DNA from: Paenibacillus pectinilyticus
GTDB taxonomy: Bacteria; Bacillota; Bacilli; Paenibacillales; NBRC-103111
Length of the DNA: 64,000 nucleotides
Assembly (NCBI RefSeq): GCF_001700435.1
Contig: NZ_LYPC01000016.1
Location: forward strand, 62,001-126,000
Direction: 5' to 3'
The position numbers were made by a program, and so were the translations under genes. The notes beneath the pieces were generated by a model. That model was not told where the DNA came from. It did no database searches and saw nothing but the letters and a program-made list of their open reading frames with translations. Shown piece after piece: positions 24,452-36,100 of this stretch; position 1 is the first letter of the stretch; every line of letters starts with the position of its first letter.

Positions 24452-27400
24452 TTATTGTAGGATCAATTGAGCGATACCCACTAAATCGATAATATCAATC
24501 TTGCCGTCGTGATTGCAGTCAGCATTTTTCATCAGATTCCAATCCGTACTCGTTGTATTCTTTCCGTAATGCAGAGCCACTTGACCCAAGTCTCCAATGT
24601 CGATGGATCCATCTTCATTGACATCTCCTGACTCATAGTCTCTAATCATCTGTTGGTTAAAGTGCTGCAGCGCTTGATTTAACACATTGGCACTCTCTTC
24701 AAGCTGCTCTTGAGTAGCTACAGGATTCGAGTACATGCTATTAGCATCATTGATAGCGAGTAGCAGCACTGCCTTGGAGTCTATCTGGAATTCCCCGACA
24801 TGGGTTCCCTCAACTGCTCTATCGTAGACGGACTGCGCGACAGTCATGACAGCCTGAAGAGTTGTCTTAGCTTGCTGTACGTTTCCTTGCCCAATCTTTG
24901 TAGCCACGAACGTTTGCAGTGCGGTGTTCAACGCTGCCGTTTCAGCTTCGAATTCCTGATTAGTAGCCGTATTCAGGTCTACAAGTTGCTGCGCATGTGC
25001 GATTGCTGCCAATAAGATTAATTTCGAGCTTGCTGGATAATTGCCGACTGCTGTTCCTACTACAGCAACATCATATTGTGCTTGAGCATTCGCGATAAGC
25101 GCCACTAAATTAGCCTTATATGAGATTGCTTCAACAGTCATCTTAGTCAGCTTCGCATCTGCCCAATCCCCGTGATCCTCGCTGTTTCCATTGCCGGAAT
25201 CGGTCACATCCAGTATAAGTTGCTTATAACCTTTAACATTCACCTTCACAAATTTGGCATCATCTGACTCTCGTATTAAACTTCCGGAGTAAAGTGATTC
25301 GATCGTGTCATCGTTCTTCACTCCCTCTATTTTAAACTGAATCGAGCCGTTGTTGCTTCCTCCGTTTACTTCCTTATCTACGCCAATAAAGGCGGAGAAA
25401 GTTTCATAATCTGCTCCAGTGAGATCATATTTGATTGTTGAATTGGCATGAGTCCCAAGCCCTTTGGCAAAAGAGAGCTCCTGATCCCCATTATTCAATA
25501 CGATCGCGTTGCCACCGATGCTCTTGTCTTTCTGAACAGTAGACCAGCCCGAAGATGCGCTTAACCAGTTCAGATCGCTCAAATACTCAACTTCAGGCAA
25601 GACTTCCCCCAGTTCGGATTTGCCTTCCGCAACTCTAAACGTTGCATTGGCCCAACTTCCATGATCCTCGCTATTATCGCTATCGCTCTGCGAAACAACC
25701 AGTTCAACAATGCTTGCTCCAGCTACACTGACATCGACCGGTTTAGCCACGTCAGTAACCTTCATTACACCGCTCGCAAATTTCTCTACGCCGTCTACAA
25801 GCACCTTGAATTCTACATCGGCGTAAGACGGCGATTTGGCGATTTCTTGGTCGACTCCGACAAGAGCATTGAAGGACTTATAATTTTTATCGGAAATGTC
25901 AAAGATAATTCTTGAATTCGCATGTACGCCGAAGCCCTTCTCGTACGTTACAATACCGTTGCTGCCCATTAACTTTATCGTGTTTCCGTCCAGGCTTTTA
26001 TCCTTCTTAACGGTTGACCAGCCAGAGGATGCACTTAACCAGTTCAGATCACTCGCAAAACGGTCCACCAGTTCAAAGTTAATCGTGTAGACTTCTTGCG
26101 TCGCACCGCCGTCAGCTATAGCTGTGATGGTCGTCGTGCCTGGCAAACTGTTAGCTGGGGTGATGACCAATTGCACGTTTTCAGATGCTTTATCCGCTGT
26201 AACGGTTGGAACTTCCAGGTTTTTTTCTCTCAAAACAGGCACTGTCACCATGCGATTCTCAGTATGAAGGCCTTTGACCGGCACTCCGTTGACTTTCACA
26301 TTTGTAATCATAGAAGCCAGTTTTTCCACTTTCCATAATTGACCATCACTTCCGGTGTACGTATTTTGAACAATCGGATTTCCGTCAGCTGTAGAACCGT
26401 TGCTGTTTTCCAGTGCCATCCCACTGTTTACGTTCCTAATTTTGAAGTAGCCACTGCCAACATTGGAGATGGCCCACTGCTGGTTGATGGCTGAAGGATC
26501 TGCAGCAGTTTCTGAATCTGTCCATTGAATGACTGGTTTTCCAGCTGTTTTACTGGCGCCTGGAACGTCCATAACTTGTCCGCTTTGTTTATTGACCATC
26601 TTATATTTGCCCAGACCCAAATCATCGATAACCCATTGCTGATCCAGCGCAGCTGAAAGGGTCCGTCCGGCAACAGCGGCACCATTCTCCACCGAATTCC
26701 CAACTCCCAATGCTTTGCCGGTCGCTTTATTGACGATGCGGTACAACGTGTTGACATCAAAGGAGTCAATCCCCGTCCGGGTTGGAACTTCATTGGTGTA
26801 GGAACCGACTTCGAGCTCCGCTGTAGCAGCGAAGCCGCCTACGGCCGAATTCACTTCCATTTTGACATAACGTGCTGTTTGCGATGGGAAGGTCACACGT
26901 TTCATGGTCTTGTCCCCATCCCATGTGCCGCTTTTAACCGCAGTGAAGTTCGTTCCGTCTTCGCTCACGGATAACGTATAGCCGGTAATCATGCCTTGTG
27001 ATAAATTTTGCGAAGGCAAATAATTTAACATAGTAATGTTGTTGTACGTGTAGCCCAAATCTAGTGTTATGGATTGAGGCAGAGAGTTGTTAGTTTGCCA
27101 AAGCGTCTCAACGTAGTTTCCTACATAATCCATAAAACCGTCAATCGCATTGTTCGCAGTCCCGCTAGTAGCTGTGGCCGAATTCGCTGTAATCGGATGC
27201 TCCATTACGACTGGCTGTTGCGGCAATGGCGGACGAGACGAATTTGGATTCCATGCTTGTCCAATCTGCGCCAATCGTTTGACTACGTTGGTATCAAACT
27301 CCCCATCCGGGTTCGGGGAAATATTGAGCAGAAAGTTTGTATAACGCGGTTCCAAATAACCGAGATGATCCTGCACAATATTCGTTACGCTTGCTGGCTC

Positions 27401-28222
27401 TGTAGAAGGCATCCAATTGTGCCAGAACCATTGACTGGAAACAAGCGGCATGCCCTGGTTGGCCGCAAACATATTGTTGTCTGGTGCCCAAACGCCCTTA
27501 GGTTCTTCGAAATAAATGACGTCCTCATCCCATGGCTGCGTTTGTCCATTGTGATCCACAATCAGAATATTAGGCTGCAGGCGCTTGATCAATTCACGAA
27601 TTTCTTGATAGGGAACTTCATTATGACCCATCTCCCAGGCCCAGCCGTCGATAATCAAGACCGGAATTTCACCGTAATTCGTCAGCAGCTCTGTTAGCTG
27701 TCCTTTGATAAATTCGATATCCGCTCTGGAGACGGAACCTTTCGCGATACCTTGCTGACGATCCCAGATGGAGAAGTAGAGTCCAGGCAAAATTCCTTGC
27801 GCCCGCATGGAATCTACATATTGCCTTACGATATCTTTCTTGTAGGAGCTGTTCATCACGTTGTAATTACCATATTTGGTTGGCCACAGGGCAAACCCAT
27901 CATGGTGCTTGGTCGTGAGAACGGTATATTTGATACCTGCAGATTTAGCGGCTTGCGCCCATTGGTCCGTATTTACATTCTTAGGATTAAATGATAGTGG
28001 ATCTTGTCCTGGCGTTACCCATTCCTGATCGTGATAGGTTCCCATGTTATAGTGGATAAACATGCCAAACCTGAGATCCACGTAGTTTTTCTGATTCGTG
28101 TAATTATCATTCACAACGGGGCTTGCTGTGTTTTGATTATTTGTATCCGCAAAAACGGGTGCCACCGAGACAAAAAGTAGTATACATATAAGTCCTACAC
28201 ATGTTGAAATCCTCTTACACAA
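24452..28222 (-). CDS. GH29 alpha-L-fucosidase with carbohydrate-binding modules and C-terminal dockerin (1256 aa)
   Basis: A signal peptide (1-25) is followed by the GH29 catalytic domain (about 40-340; FGMFIHYNMGTYHDQEW, TKHHDGFALWPTK), with the nucleophile likely D192 in LIIDGWAWE. Next come an F5/8-type module (about 340-475), a ricin-type beta-trefoil (about 490-635), a short beta domain (about 637-720), two NPCBM-like modules (about 723-865 and 882-1033, each starting DLNWLSASSGWSTV), two helical FIVAR-like repeats (about 1035-1190) and a type I dockerin (about 1198-1256). The dockerin has both calcium loops (DVNEDGSIDIGD and DCNHDGKIDIID). A TTG start follows AGGAGGGG. The enzyme would remove alpha-L-fucose from surface-bound glycan. 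It lies directly downstream of the SLH-cohesin scaffold gene. Confidence 0.88.
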   Translation of the reverse strand: MCKRISTCVGLICILLFVSVAPVFADTNNQNTASPVVNDNYTNQKNYVDLRFGMFIHYNMGTYHDQEWVTPGQDPLSFNPKNVNTDQWAQAAKSAGIKYTVLTTKHHDGFALWPTKYGNYNVMNSSYKKDIVRQYVDSMRAQGILPGLYFSIWDRQQGIAKGSVSRADIEFIKGQLTELLTNYGEIPVLIIDGWAWEMGHNEVPYQEIRELIKRLQPNILIVDHNGQTQPWDEDVIYFEEPKGVWAPDNNMFAANQGMPLVSSQWFWHNWMPSTEPASVTNIVQDHLGYLEPRYTNFLLNISPNPDGEFDTNVVKRLAQIGQAWNPNSSRPPLPQQPVVMEHPITANSATATSGTANNAIDGFMDYVGNYVETLWQTNNSLPQSITLDLGYTYNNITMLNYLPSQNLSQGMITGYTLSVSEDGTNFTAVKSGTWDGDKTMKRVTFPSQTARYVKMEVNSAVGGFAATAELEVGSYTNEVPTRTGIDSFDVNTLYRIVNKATGKALGVGNSVENGAAVAGRTLSAALDQQWVIDDLGLGKYKMVNKQSGQVMDVPGASKTAGKPVIQWTDSETAADPSAINQQWAISNVGSGYFKIRNVNSGMALENSNGSTADGNPIVQNTYTGSDGQLWKVEKLASMITNVKVNGVPVKGLHTENRMVTVPVLREKNLEVPTVTADKASENVQLVITPANSLPGTTTITAIADGGATQEVYTINFELVDRFASDLNWLSASSGWSTVKKDKSLDGNTIKLMGSNGIVTYEKGFGVHANSRIIFDISDKNYKSFNALVGVDQEIAKSPSYADVEFKVLVDGVEKFASGVMKVTDVAKPVDVSVAGASIVELVVSQSDSDNSEDHGSWANATFRVAEGKSELGEVLPEVEYLSDLNWLSASSGWSTVQKDKSIGGNAIVLNNGDQELSFAKGLGTHANSTIKYDLTGADYETFSAFIGVDKEVNGGSNNGSIQFKIEGVKNDDTIESLYSGSLIRESDDAKFVKVNVKGYKQLILDVTDSGNGNSEDHGDWADAKLTKMTVEAISYKANLVALIANAQAQYDVAVVGTAVGNYPASSKLILLAAIAHAQQLVDLNTATNQEFEAETAALNTALQTFVATKIGQGNVQQAKTTLQAVMTVAQSVYDRAVEGTHVGEFQIDSKAVLLLAINDANSMYSNPVATQEQLEESANVLNQALQHFNQQMIRDYESGDVNEDGSIDIGDLGQVALHYGKNTTSTDWNLMKNADCNHDGKIDIIDLVGIAQLILQ

Positions 28223-28264
28223 ATAATTCCCCTCCTTGCGGACATCGTCGCTTAACGCAATTTA

Positions 28265-30034
28265 TTAATTGATTAAATTAACGTCTTGCAGCACTCGTTT
28301 GATGATGACAGCCGCTTCAGCGCGAGTCGCTACATCTTGAGGTGCAAACGTCGTTTCTGTTTTACCTTGAACCAATCCTTTGGCCACGGCATCTGCTACC
28401 GCGCTGCGGGCATAATCCGACACAAGGTCTTGATCGGCGAATGGAGCTTTCGTCGAGGTGGCGTTAGCTGATGTTCCTTGAACGAGTCCAACAGCTTTCA
28501 TCATCATCACGACCATCTGCTCTCTCGTAATCAGTTGATCCGGGTTGAATTTGCCTTCACCCACACCGTCAACCAAACCGTACTTCGCTGCTGTACCTAC
28601 CTCTGACGCATACCACTGGGTATCGGCGACATCTGTAAATCCGAATGCCTTCGTTTCTGTCGGCAACCCCAGTCCTCTTACGAGAAGTGCTGCAAACTGA
28701 GCCCGTGTGACCTGCATCTCCGGTGTATACGTGTGATCCGTTGTCCCGTTGATAATCATTTTGGAAGCTAAATCCTCAACATCCTTCTGCGCCCAGTGTC
28801 CAGCCATATCATCAAAGGATTTCTTATTCTGCACAATAGCGTACATACTGTTCGTGTTACGGATGATGGTTACTTCTGTCTTACCATCCTTTAAGGTGAA
28901 TACAGATGGCACAAAATGCATCTCACCCGTGATCGGGTCGTAAACAACGGCAGTAGCCTTCGAAGGATCCTGAATAACGCCATCTACTTGCATCACACGT
29001 GTCACAAACGTATTGCCAAAATTGTGGATCTCTTCTTCTTTATCCTTGGATTTCAGAATGATTTTGTAATCGATCATATCGCTTACTCGCTTCATACCCT
29101 TCTCTGCGATGGACTGATCAAATTGCAGTTCATGCTGGTTTTTTGCTTTATCGATGCGAATAATGAGTGTTGCGCTAGCATCTAAACTGCCGTCCCTACC
29201 GGCTTGGTTTAGGATCGATAGCGGCAGATCATACGTGCCTAAATACGTGTGGATGGTCAAAATGGTGCCTTTATTATCTTTCAGACTGTTTAACAAGATA
29301 TCCAGTGGCAGTTCTACCGCGTTCAAAACACCGGTTCCTGGAATATCTATATTGAGAACAGGATGATCCCTATTGCTTGATGCGTGAAGATCTGATAGTT
29401 TCTGAACCAGTCGTTCACGATCGATAACCGCAGTTACCGATGCCCCGCCGTCCTCAGTCCGAATTTCCGTTCCTTTGGGTACATATAAAGTCGGATCTTC
29501 TTTCGTCGGCGTTGTTGGGGTAACTGTTCCTGTGCCCGTGCCTGGATTAGGAGTCGATGCATCAATCTGTATGGAAGCTTGATGGCTTACCTGCCAAACG
29601 GCAGGTAATAATTGTGAACTCACTGTCGTCACTTGTTGTAGAGATACGTTAGCCGATCCACTTTGCTTAGCCTTGAATGCTAGCGTACAAATGCTAAGAT
29701 TGCCGCTTTCACCTGCTAGGTTACCCATTTTGGTCAAAGCGAAAGTCACTTGATTTCCAGCATTTTGAACAACCTTATAGCCCTCGAATGATCCATTCGA
29801 TTGTTCTTTGTTGAATTCCAGCCGCTCTGCATCATAGGTTAGAACAACTTCGTAGCCATACAAATCTGTTATATTTTGACCTTTAATTGTAATTTTCACG
29901 TCGCCACCTACCGTCACGCGAGAAACATTTGACTCTGCTGTAAATGATGGAGTTCCTGCCCCTAGGGCCATTCCGATCGGAAACACAGTCAACAAGAGCA
30001 TCCAAGTCATTAACAATACTCCAACTTTGCGCAT
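28265..30034 (-). CDS. cell-surface scaffold: cohesin-like domain plus three SLH repeats (589 aa)
   Basis: A signal peptide (1-26) is followed by a cohesin-like beta-sandwich (about 30-157). Landmarks are VTVGGDVKITIKG, DLYGYEVVLTYDAERLEF, ESGNLSICTLAFKAKQSGSA and a closing strand. A Pro/Thr/Gly linker (about 160-180) leads to an unrecognised middle region (about 181-400) and then three S-layer homology repeats (about 406-450, 465-511 and 529-576) with the TRAQ/TREQ/TRAE motifs that bind pyruvylated wall polymer. It would sit on the cell wall and hold dockerin enzymes. AAAGGAG lies 10 nt before the ATG at 30034; a more upstream in-frame ATG has no such site. The genes on both sides encode dockerin enzymes. 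Confidence 0.85.
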   Translation of the reverse strand: MRKVGVLLMTWMLLLTVFPIGMALGAGTPSFTAESNVSRVTVGGDVKITIKGQNITDLYGYEVVLTYDAERLEFNKEQSNGSFEGYKVVQNAGNQVTFALTKMGNLAGESGNLSICTLAFKAKQSGSANVSLQQVTTVSSQLLPAVWQVSHQASIQIDASTPNPGTGTGTVTPTTPTKEDPTLYVPKGTEIRTEDGGASVTAVIDRERLVQKLSDLHASSNRDHPVLNIDIPGTGVLNAVELPLDILLNSLKDNKGTILTIHTYLGTYDLPLSILNQAGRDGSLDASATLIIRIDKAKNQHELQFDQSIAEKGMKRVSDMIDYKIILKSKDKEEEIHNFGNTFVTRVMQVDGVIQDPSKATAVVYDPITGEMHFVPSVFTLKDGKTEVTIIRNTNSMYAIVQNKKSFDDMAGHWAQKDVEDLASKMIINGTTDHTYTPEMQVTRAQFAALLVRGLGLPTETKAFGFTDVADTQWYASEVGTAAKYGLVDGVGEGKFNPDQLITREQMVVMMMKAVGLVQGTSANATSTKAPFADQDLVSDYARSAVADAVAKGLVQGKTETTFAPQDVATRAEAAVIIKRVLQDVNLIN

Positions 30035-30069
30035 TATGGGTACACTCCTTTGTAATAGCATAGGAAACT

Positions 30070-30099
30070 GGAAAGAGAAAGGATCACCCTTTCTCTTCC
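30070..30099 (-). other. intercistronic hairpin between the large enzyme and the scaffold gene
   Basis: Minus-strand GGAAGAGAAAGG/CCTTTCTCTTTCC stem with a 4-5-nt loop and one bulge, starting about 15 nt after the enzyme stop. No T-run follows, so it is more likely a partial terminator or mRNA processing or stability element than a full stop. Confidence 0.5.
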
Positions 30100-30114
30100 A
30101 TTTCATATCATGAA

Positions 30115-33100
30115 TTATTCTAGGATCAATCTAGCGATACCAGTTAAATCAAATATGTTGATTTTGCCATCGTGATTGAAGTCAGCCGCTTTAATTTCAT
30201 TCCAATCCGCACTGTCTGTATTCTTTCCGTAATGTAAAGCTACTCTGCCCAAGTCTCCAATGTTGATAAAAGTGTCTTCATTGACATCTCCTGGTGCGAA
30301 GACTGTCATCATTTGTTGGTTAAAGTGTTGCAGGGCTAGATTTAACACATTAGCCGCCTCATCGAGCTGTTGCTGCGTAGAGGCAGGATTCGAGTTAATG
30401 ATATTGGCAGCGTTGATTGCGGATAATAGTACTGCCTTGGTACCTGCCGGATATTGTCCGACTTCAGTTCCTTCTACTGCTCTATCATAGATGACTTGCG
30501 CTAGGCTCATAAGCGTCTGAAGAGTAGTCTTATCTACAGAAGAACCAACAGAAACCGTTAAAGTGGCAAGCAGGGAATCTATTTTTTGAGCCAGGGCATT
30601 AGAAACAGCTACCTTCGTCAGTTCGAAGTTCAGCGGTAATGATGGCATATTCGGTTTGGCTGTCCAATTGATCTTAAATACATCTCCGCTTGTTGTTATA
30701 GCCCCCGTTGCTCCTTGACTAGCAGCGATAATTCGAATCTGTCCCGGCACATCAGTAATGGTCTGAAGCACTTCAAAATCGGCTCTTAACGATACCACTG
30801 ATACATAATTAACGGCATTTGCATCAAATTTCAGTGTCATATCAACGGCGTATACGGAAGAAGAATCACTGCTGGACACATTGTTTAAGCCGAAACTCGT
30901 AGAGAATGAAGCGCCAGCTTGAACCGTGGCTGGACCCGTAAGCGTTGCCTGCGGTACGTTGGTCGGCAATGGGGTCTGGTTGCTTATGATGATAAAATTG
31001 GAGCCTTGAATGCCGCTGCCGTCTGTAGCTGTCGCTACTACTTTCACGATCCCGTTCTTCTTGGCTGTCAGCACACCATTTGTATTAATGATTGCTTTAT
31101 CTGTTAGGGTTACGCCATCCGTTTCATAAACTGCCCAAGTCACAGACTTGTTCGTAGCATTGGCAGGGAGTACCGAAGCTTGCAGTTGAAGACTTCCATC
31201 CTTCGTAGTAATCGTCGTCGTCGAACTTGTGACTGCAATCGATTGTACGTTATACGTGTTATCTGTCACCGTAACGTTAGCTACAGCAGGTATGGCAGTT
31301 CCATCTACAGCTCCATTCACGCTAAAATTGCCAGCTGCCGCATAAGCAGAAGCATCAATCGGATTCCATTGGACCGATTTAGTGGCCGTTGTTGCATCGT
31401 TATACACGACAGTCACATTCGCAGGAAGTACTGGCGGTGCATAGGTAGCTGTAACTACGCTTACTGGCATAACGCTTGTAATCACTTGTGCTGCAGTAGC
31501 TTCCCATTTCGCATATAGCGTGATATCAGTGGCTGGGATGGTATTAACCGTGAAATCCCATGCTGTTTGCAAGGCTGCATCTTGGTACCAGCCTGCGAAG
31601 GTAAATCCGCTTTTCGTCGGAGCTTCTGGCGCTGTGATCTTCGAACCGGATACAGCTCCGTACACGGAACGAACTGCACTGCCTCCATCTGTGTTGAAAC
31701 TCACTGTCGTGCCTGTTTTAAAGAGCGAATAATCCCACTCCGCATACCATCTTGCTGTAATCGTTTGGTTCTGAGCATTCAGATCGATCGGAAGCCACAC
31801 ATATCTGGAATCCCCCAAATCGCCAGGATTCCAGCGATCGGCCATGAAGATGAATTTATTCGGCACAATATCGCCATTGCCATCCCGATAAGGTAGAACA
31901 TGCGTGCTTTGGCTATAGTGAGTCTTATGTTGATAATCGTCTACAAACGGATCGCCTTTATCCACCCATGGACCAAACATGCCATTCGTGGATACGCGAT
32001 AATTCGCCTGGTTTGGATCCCACCCGGTTAGACCGGACGTAATCATATAGTAGACGCCGTCTTGTTTGAAGATGGTTGGCGCTTCCCTGTTGTTGGAAAA
32101 TGCCAATACGTAATCCGTTCCTTCTACCGCCTGACCGTTCCCACTCAGGGAAGGACCCGTATAATCATCATTCAGCATCGTAATAACGGTTGTATGGTTT
32201 TCTTCGGATGCGTAGACGAGGTATGCTTTGTCATTCGTAGCATCGTTACCATCATCATCTACATACAGCGTCATATCGCGAAGCATGCCCTCATTGCCAT
32301 TGCTTGAACCCTGATTCGGCAATCTGAAGGTACCGAGGTATTTGAAAGGCCCTGTTGGCGAGTCACTCACGGCAACGCCGCCTTCCGCAGTCCAATACTG
32401 ACCCATAATCGGCCCGTCTTGATGCCACCACATGACATAGTTGTTGTTCTTCTTGTTGTAGACGACTTTCGGACGCTCGACTACTTTATCCCAGTTGAAA
32501 TCTTTATACATCACTTGCTTCTCTGCATTCGTTTTGTCTGCATATAAGTCATTTAGTGCTGCAATGCGTGCTGTCGAATTGTGTTTACTTAGCGTATTAG
32601 CTGGTGATTTCATGTTTCCAGTGTAGTCGATATCTTTACTTGTGATCGTGATAGAACGATTCGGGTTGTACGGTACACCGCTATTCTTGTAGGCATCCGA
32701 ATTCTCATCCAAGTATAAGGGCAGATCGCTACCGCTAGGCACCACAGCTTCGCCAAGTTGCGGATTGTTGAATACCGGCAAGGCAATGCCTTCGTTTTTC
32801 CAATTGTATAAATCTTTGGAGGAGTACGCATGAACGCCTGTTGGCACGTTATCTTCCGTTTTATCTTCCCCGTACCAATAGTACGTTTGATTGGATTCAT
32901 TATACAGAATGCCGCCACCATGGGCTTGGATTGGGACACCGTCTCCATCAAGCCATACTTCTCCGCTCTTAATGGAATTCGTTTTGCCTATACCCTGATA
33001 TAACTTGTATAAATCCTGCAAAACACTTGTGTAGTAAGGAATACTTTCCTTGGTCAAATCGCTAAGCGGACCGATCGCTGCAATTTGATTTTCAATCGCG

Positions 33101-36100
33101 GTTGCTACTTTCGGGCTTATGCTGGAAGCTGTCCGCAATTGACTAATGGCATTTGCCAAACTGCTTGTATTGAAAGCCGTTCTTTGCTTCTGACTGACTG
33201 CGATTTCTGCTGTACTCAGCGTATCGCCGTCTCCGCCAGTCGTTATCGCCTGAATGGCAATATATCTGGCTTTGTTAGAATTGAACGTAGCTGTCTGAAC
33301 ACTTGAGCTTGTAGCGTCCCAAACACCATTCGCCACAAAAGTAAAGTGCTGATTCAAGTAATCTTGCGTGCCGCTAGCAGGTACGTTCGTTAGATCTTCA
33401 TCGCTATAGTAGACCTTGAATTGTTTAAATCTGCCGTTCGCCTTATCTTGCCTTGGTGTAATCGTAATCTTGCCAACATCGGCTTTGCTCTGACCCAAAT
33501 CTATGATCAAATAATCGCCTGCTGTGTATGTTCTACCGTTCGATGCCCAGTTTGTCTCATAGTAAGTAGAACTGTTGTTATCCAACATGAGACTGGCAGG
33601 ATTTGAAGCATACGCTTCAGGTGCATAGAAAAGCTTAATGCCAGTAATCTTCTGTTCATCGACTTGGAGATTTGAAATTTCCGCAGTTATTTTCCCTGCT
33701 AGTTTCACGATTCCTTCCTGTGTAGCGGTTGCACTACTCAGCAGCGCTGTACCCTGTGTAAGAAGTGATTGCAAATTAACCAAATAAGAAGGATCTTTCG
33801 TAAATCCATTCATGAAAGTAGTTGCCGTAGCAATCGCTTCTGTGAGACTGGACTTATCCATTGTAAAACCAGCCAAGCTAAAGATATTGATCTCTGCCGC
33901 CGAAGCGTACTGCTTACTGGCATCACTTTTCGATTCAAGTGCAGTAAATTTCACATAGGAAGCACCGTGCGGGCTAAATGTTGCTGTTTTTTCTATTCTG
34001 TCCGCATCCCATGTCCCTTCCGCGACTTTGGTAAACGAGGTACCGTCTGTGCTGACGGATATTTCATACTTCGTCACCACACCGTTCCAATCTGAATCCT
34101 GCCTCGGCACATAGCTAAGCTTGTACACACCGTCATAAGCTTTGCCAAGATTATAAGTAATCGAGTGTGGAAGTGGTGTGTAGGATCCGTCATAGGCCGT
34201 ATGCCATTTCGTTCCGGTATCTCCATCCAACGTCTTACTTGATGATTCGCCGGAGGCTGAACTCGTAGATGAGGCTGTCATTTGGCTTTGCGGGATGCGG
34301 CCGATCGGGCTGTAACGGAGGTTGTATTCCGTAACAAGACTGCCAGCCATCTTCGAAATATCTTCCTGTGTTACGTTGGCCGTATCACGAACTGTCTTAG
34401 CTTGGTTAACTAACGTTTGCAAGGTAGTCAAATCTGGATTTGTAGCAAGCAGTGCCTCTGCACTCGTTACGGCTCTGTCGAGTTTAGCCTTGTCTACAGT
34501 AAAACCTGGCTTTCTTACAATATTAATCTCTGCAGCCGAACCATACTGAGTGCCAGATCCGTTGTTGGACTGAAGGATTGTAAACTTCACATAGGAAGCG
34601 CTCACTGACGAGAATGTTGCCGTTTTCTCTGTCTTGTCGTTACTCCATGTTCCTTCGGCAACCTTAGTGAAATTCGAGCCATCCGTGCTGACTGCGACTT
34701 CATACTTGGTAGCAACACCGTTGAAACTGCTATCCTGTCTAGGCAAATATTTCAACTGGTACACATCGTCATAGCTGCCGCCCAAATCATAGGTGACGGA
34801 GTGTGGAGCCGGAGCCGGCGTGCCTGACCACGCAGAGTGCCAATTGGATCCCGTATTGCCATCTAACGTTTTATCCGGTCCTTCCCCTGAGGCTGCGCTG
34901 GTTGCCGTTACACTCATTTGGCTTTGAGGAATAACCGTGCTGCTCGTATAAGAAGCTCCATCAATAACAAAAGTCGTAATCGACTTCGCACCAACTGTTG
35001 CATTCAATGTGTTATTCAAAACAGGAAGACTTGCCTTCTGAGCCACGTTTTCCGTAGCAGAAGATACATAAGGCGTAGCATTCCCAGTGATCGAATCAAA
35101 CTTAGACATGTTTAAGGAAATATCTTGACTGATCCCATTCGGATTTCGATACACAACATAGATTTTATTCTTTGCAGGATCATACGCGGATAAGGTGTTG
35201 TCATTGTTATCCCCTATGAATCTCGAACCTTCCGGGATAAATTTGCTAAATTGCGCCACGGCGTAATATTTTTTCCCATAATACCAATCTTGTGTATCGA
35301 AATCTGCGTGTAGGAGACCCCAGTTCATGTCTTCCTTCTGCATATTCTTCTCACTCTCAATTGCCTGCCATAGGACCCATGCCTTCGGTTCTAGCCAAGT
35401 AATATCCGTCATAATTCTTTCGGCTAATGCCAAAGCGGGTTCAAAATCATCGTGACTGTGAGCAACACCTGAAGGACCCATATCCACTTCCGACATCCAT
35501 AACGGCTTGCCCGCAGATTTGGCGGCATCTCTGACAGCAGTTCGATTATTGCCGCTGTACGTATGCGTATTCATTTGTCCAATGTTAGCCTTTGTAGCAG
35601 CGTCGTAGGAGTTCCAATCGGTCATAAATGTATCTACGCTCGTCTCATCCATGGCCGAAATCTGAACAGATTGCAATCCCTTGTCATTGAGCTTAGCACG
35701 AGTCGCATTAATCATTTTGGCTTGCGAAGCTGGATCCCAGTGAGATCCTTCTTGCCCTCCGCCAAATCCCCAATAATTCGTGTTCGGTTCATTCACTGGA
35801 GATAAGGTATTGAAATGAATGCCCTGCGTATCGAAATGCTCAACAACTTTGGCCAAGTATTCAGCAAAATGATCGTACTCTGTCGCTTTCAAGTTATCTT
35901 TTCCTGCGTCTTGATTCCCCGTCGTACTGCCACTGACTGTCATATAATAGGGAGCCGAATTGGAGAACGCTTCCAATTTATCTGCTCCTCTTTGTTTGGC
36001 TGCCTCAAGCCACCAACGCTGATTCGCATCTTGCGTCCAATCGTACACACCTGCCGATGGTGAGAACCCAGGCACTTCACCACCTTGACGCATTGTGTCA

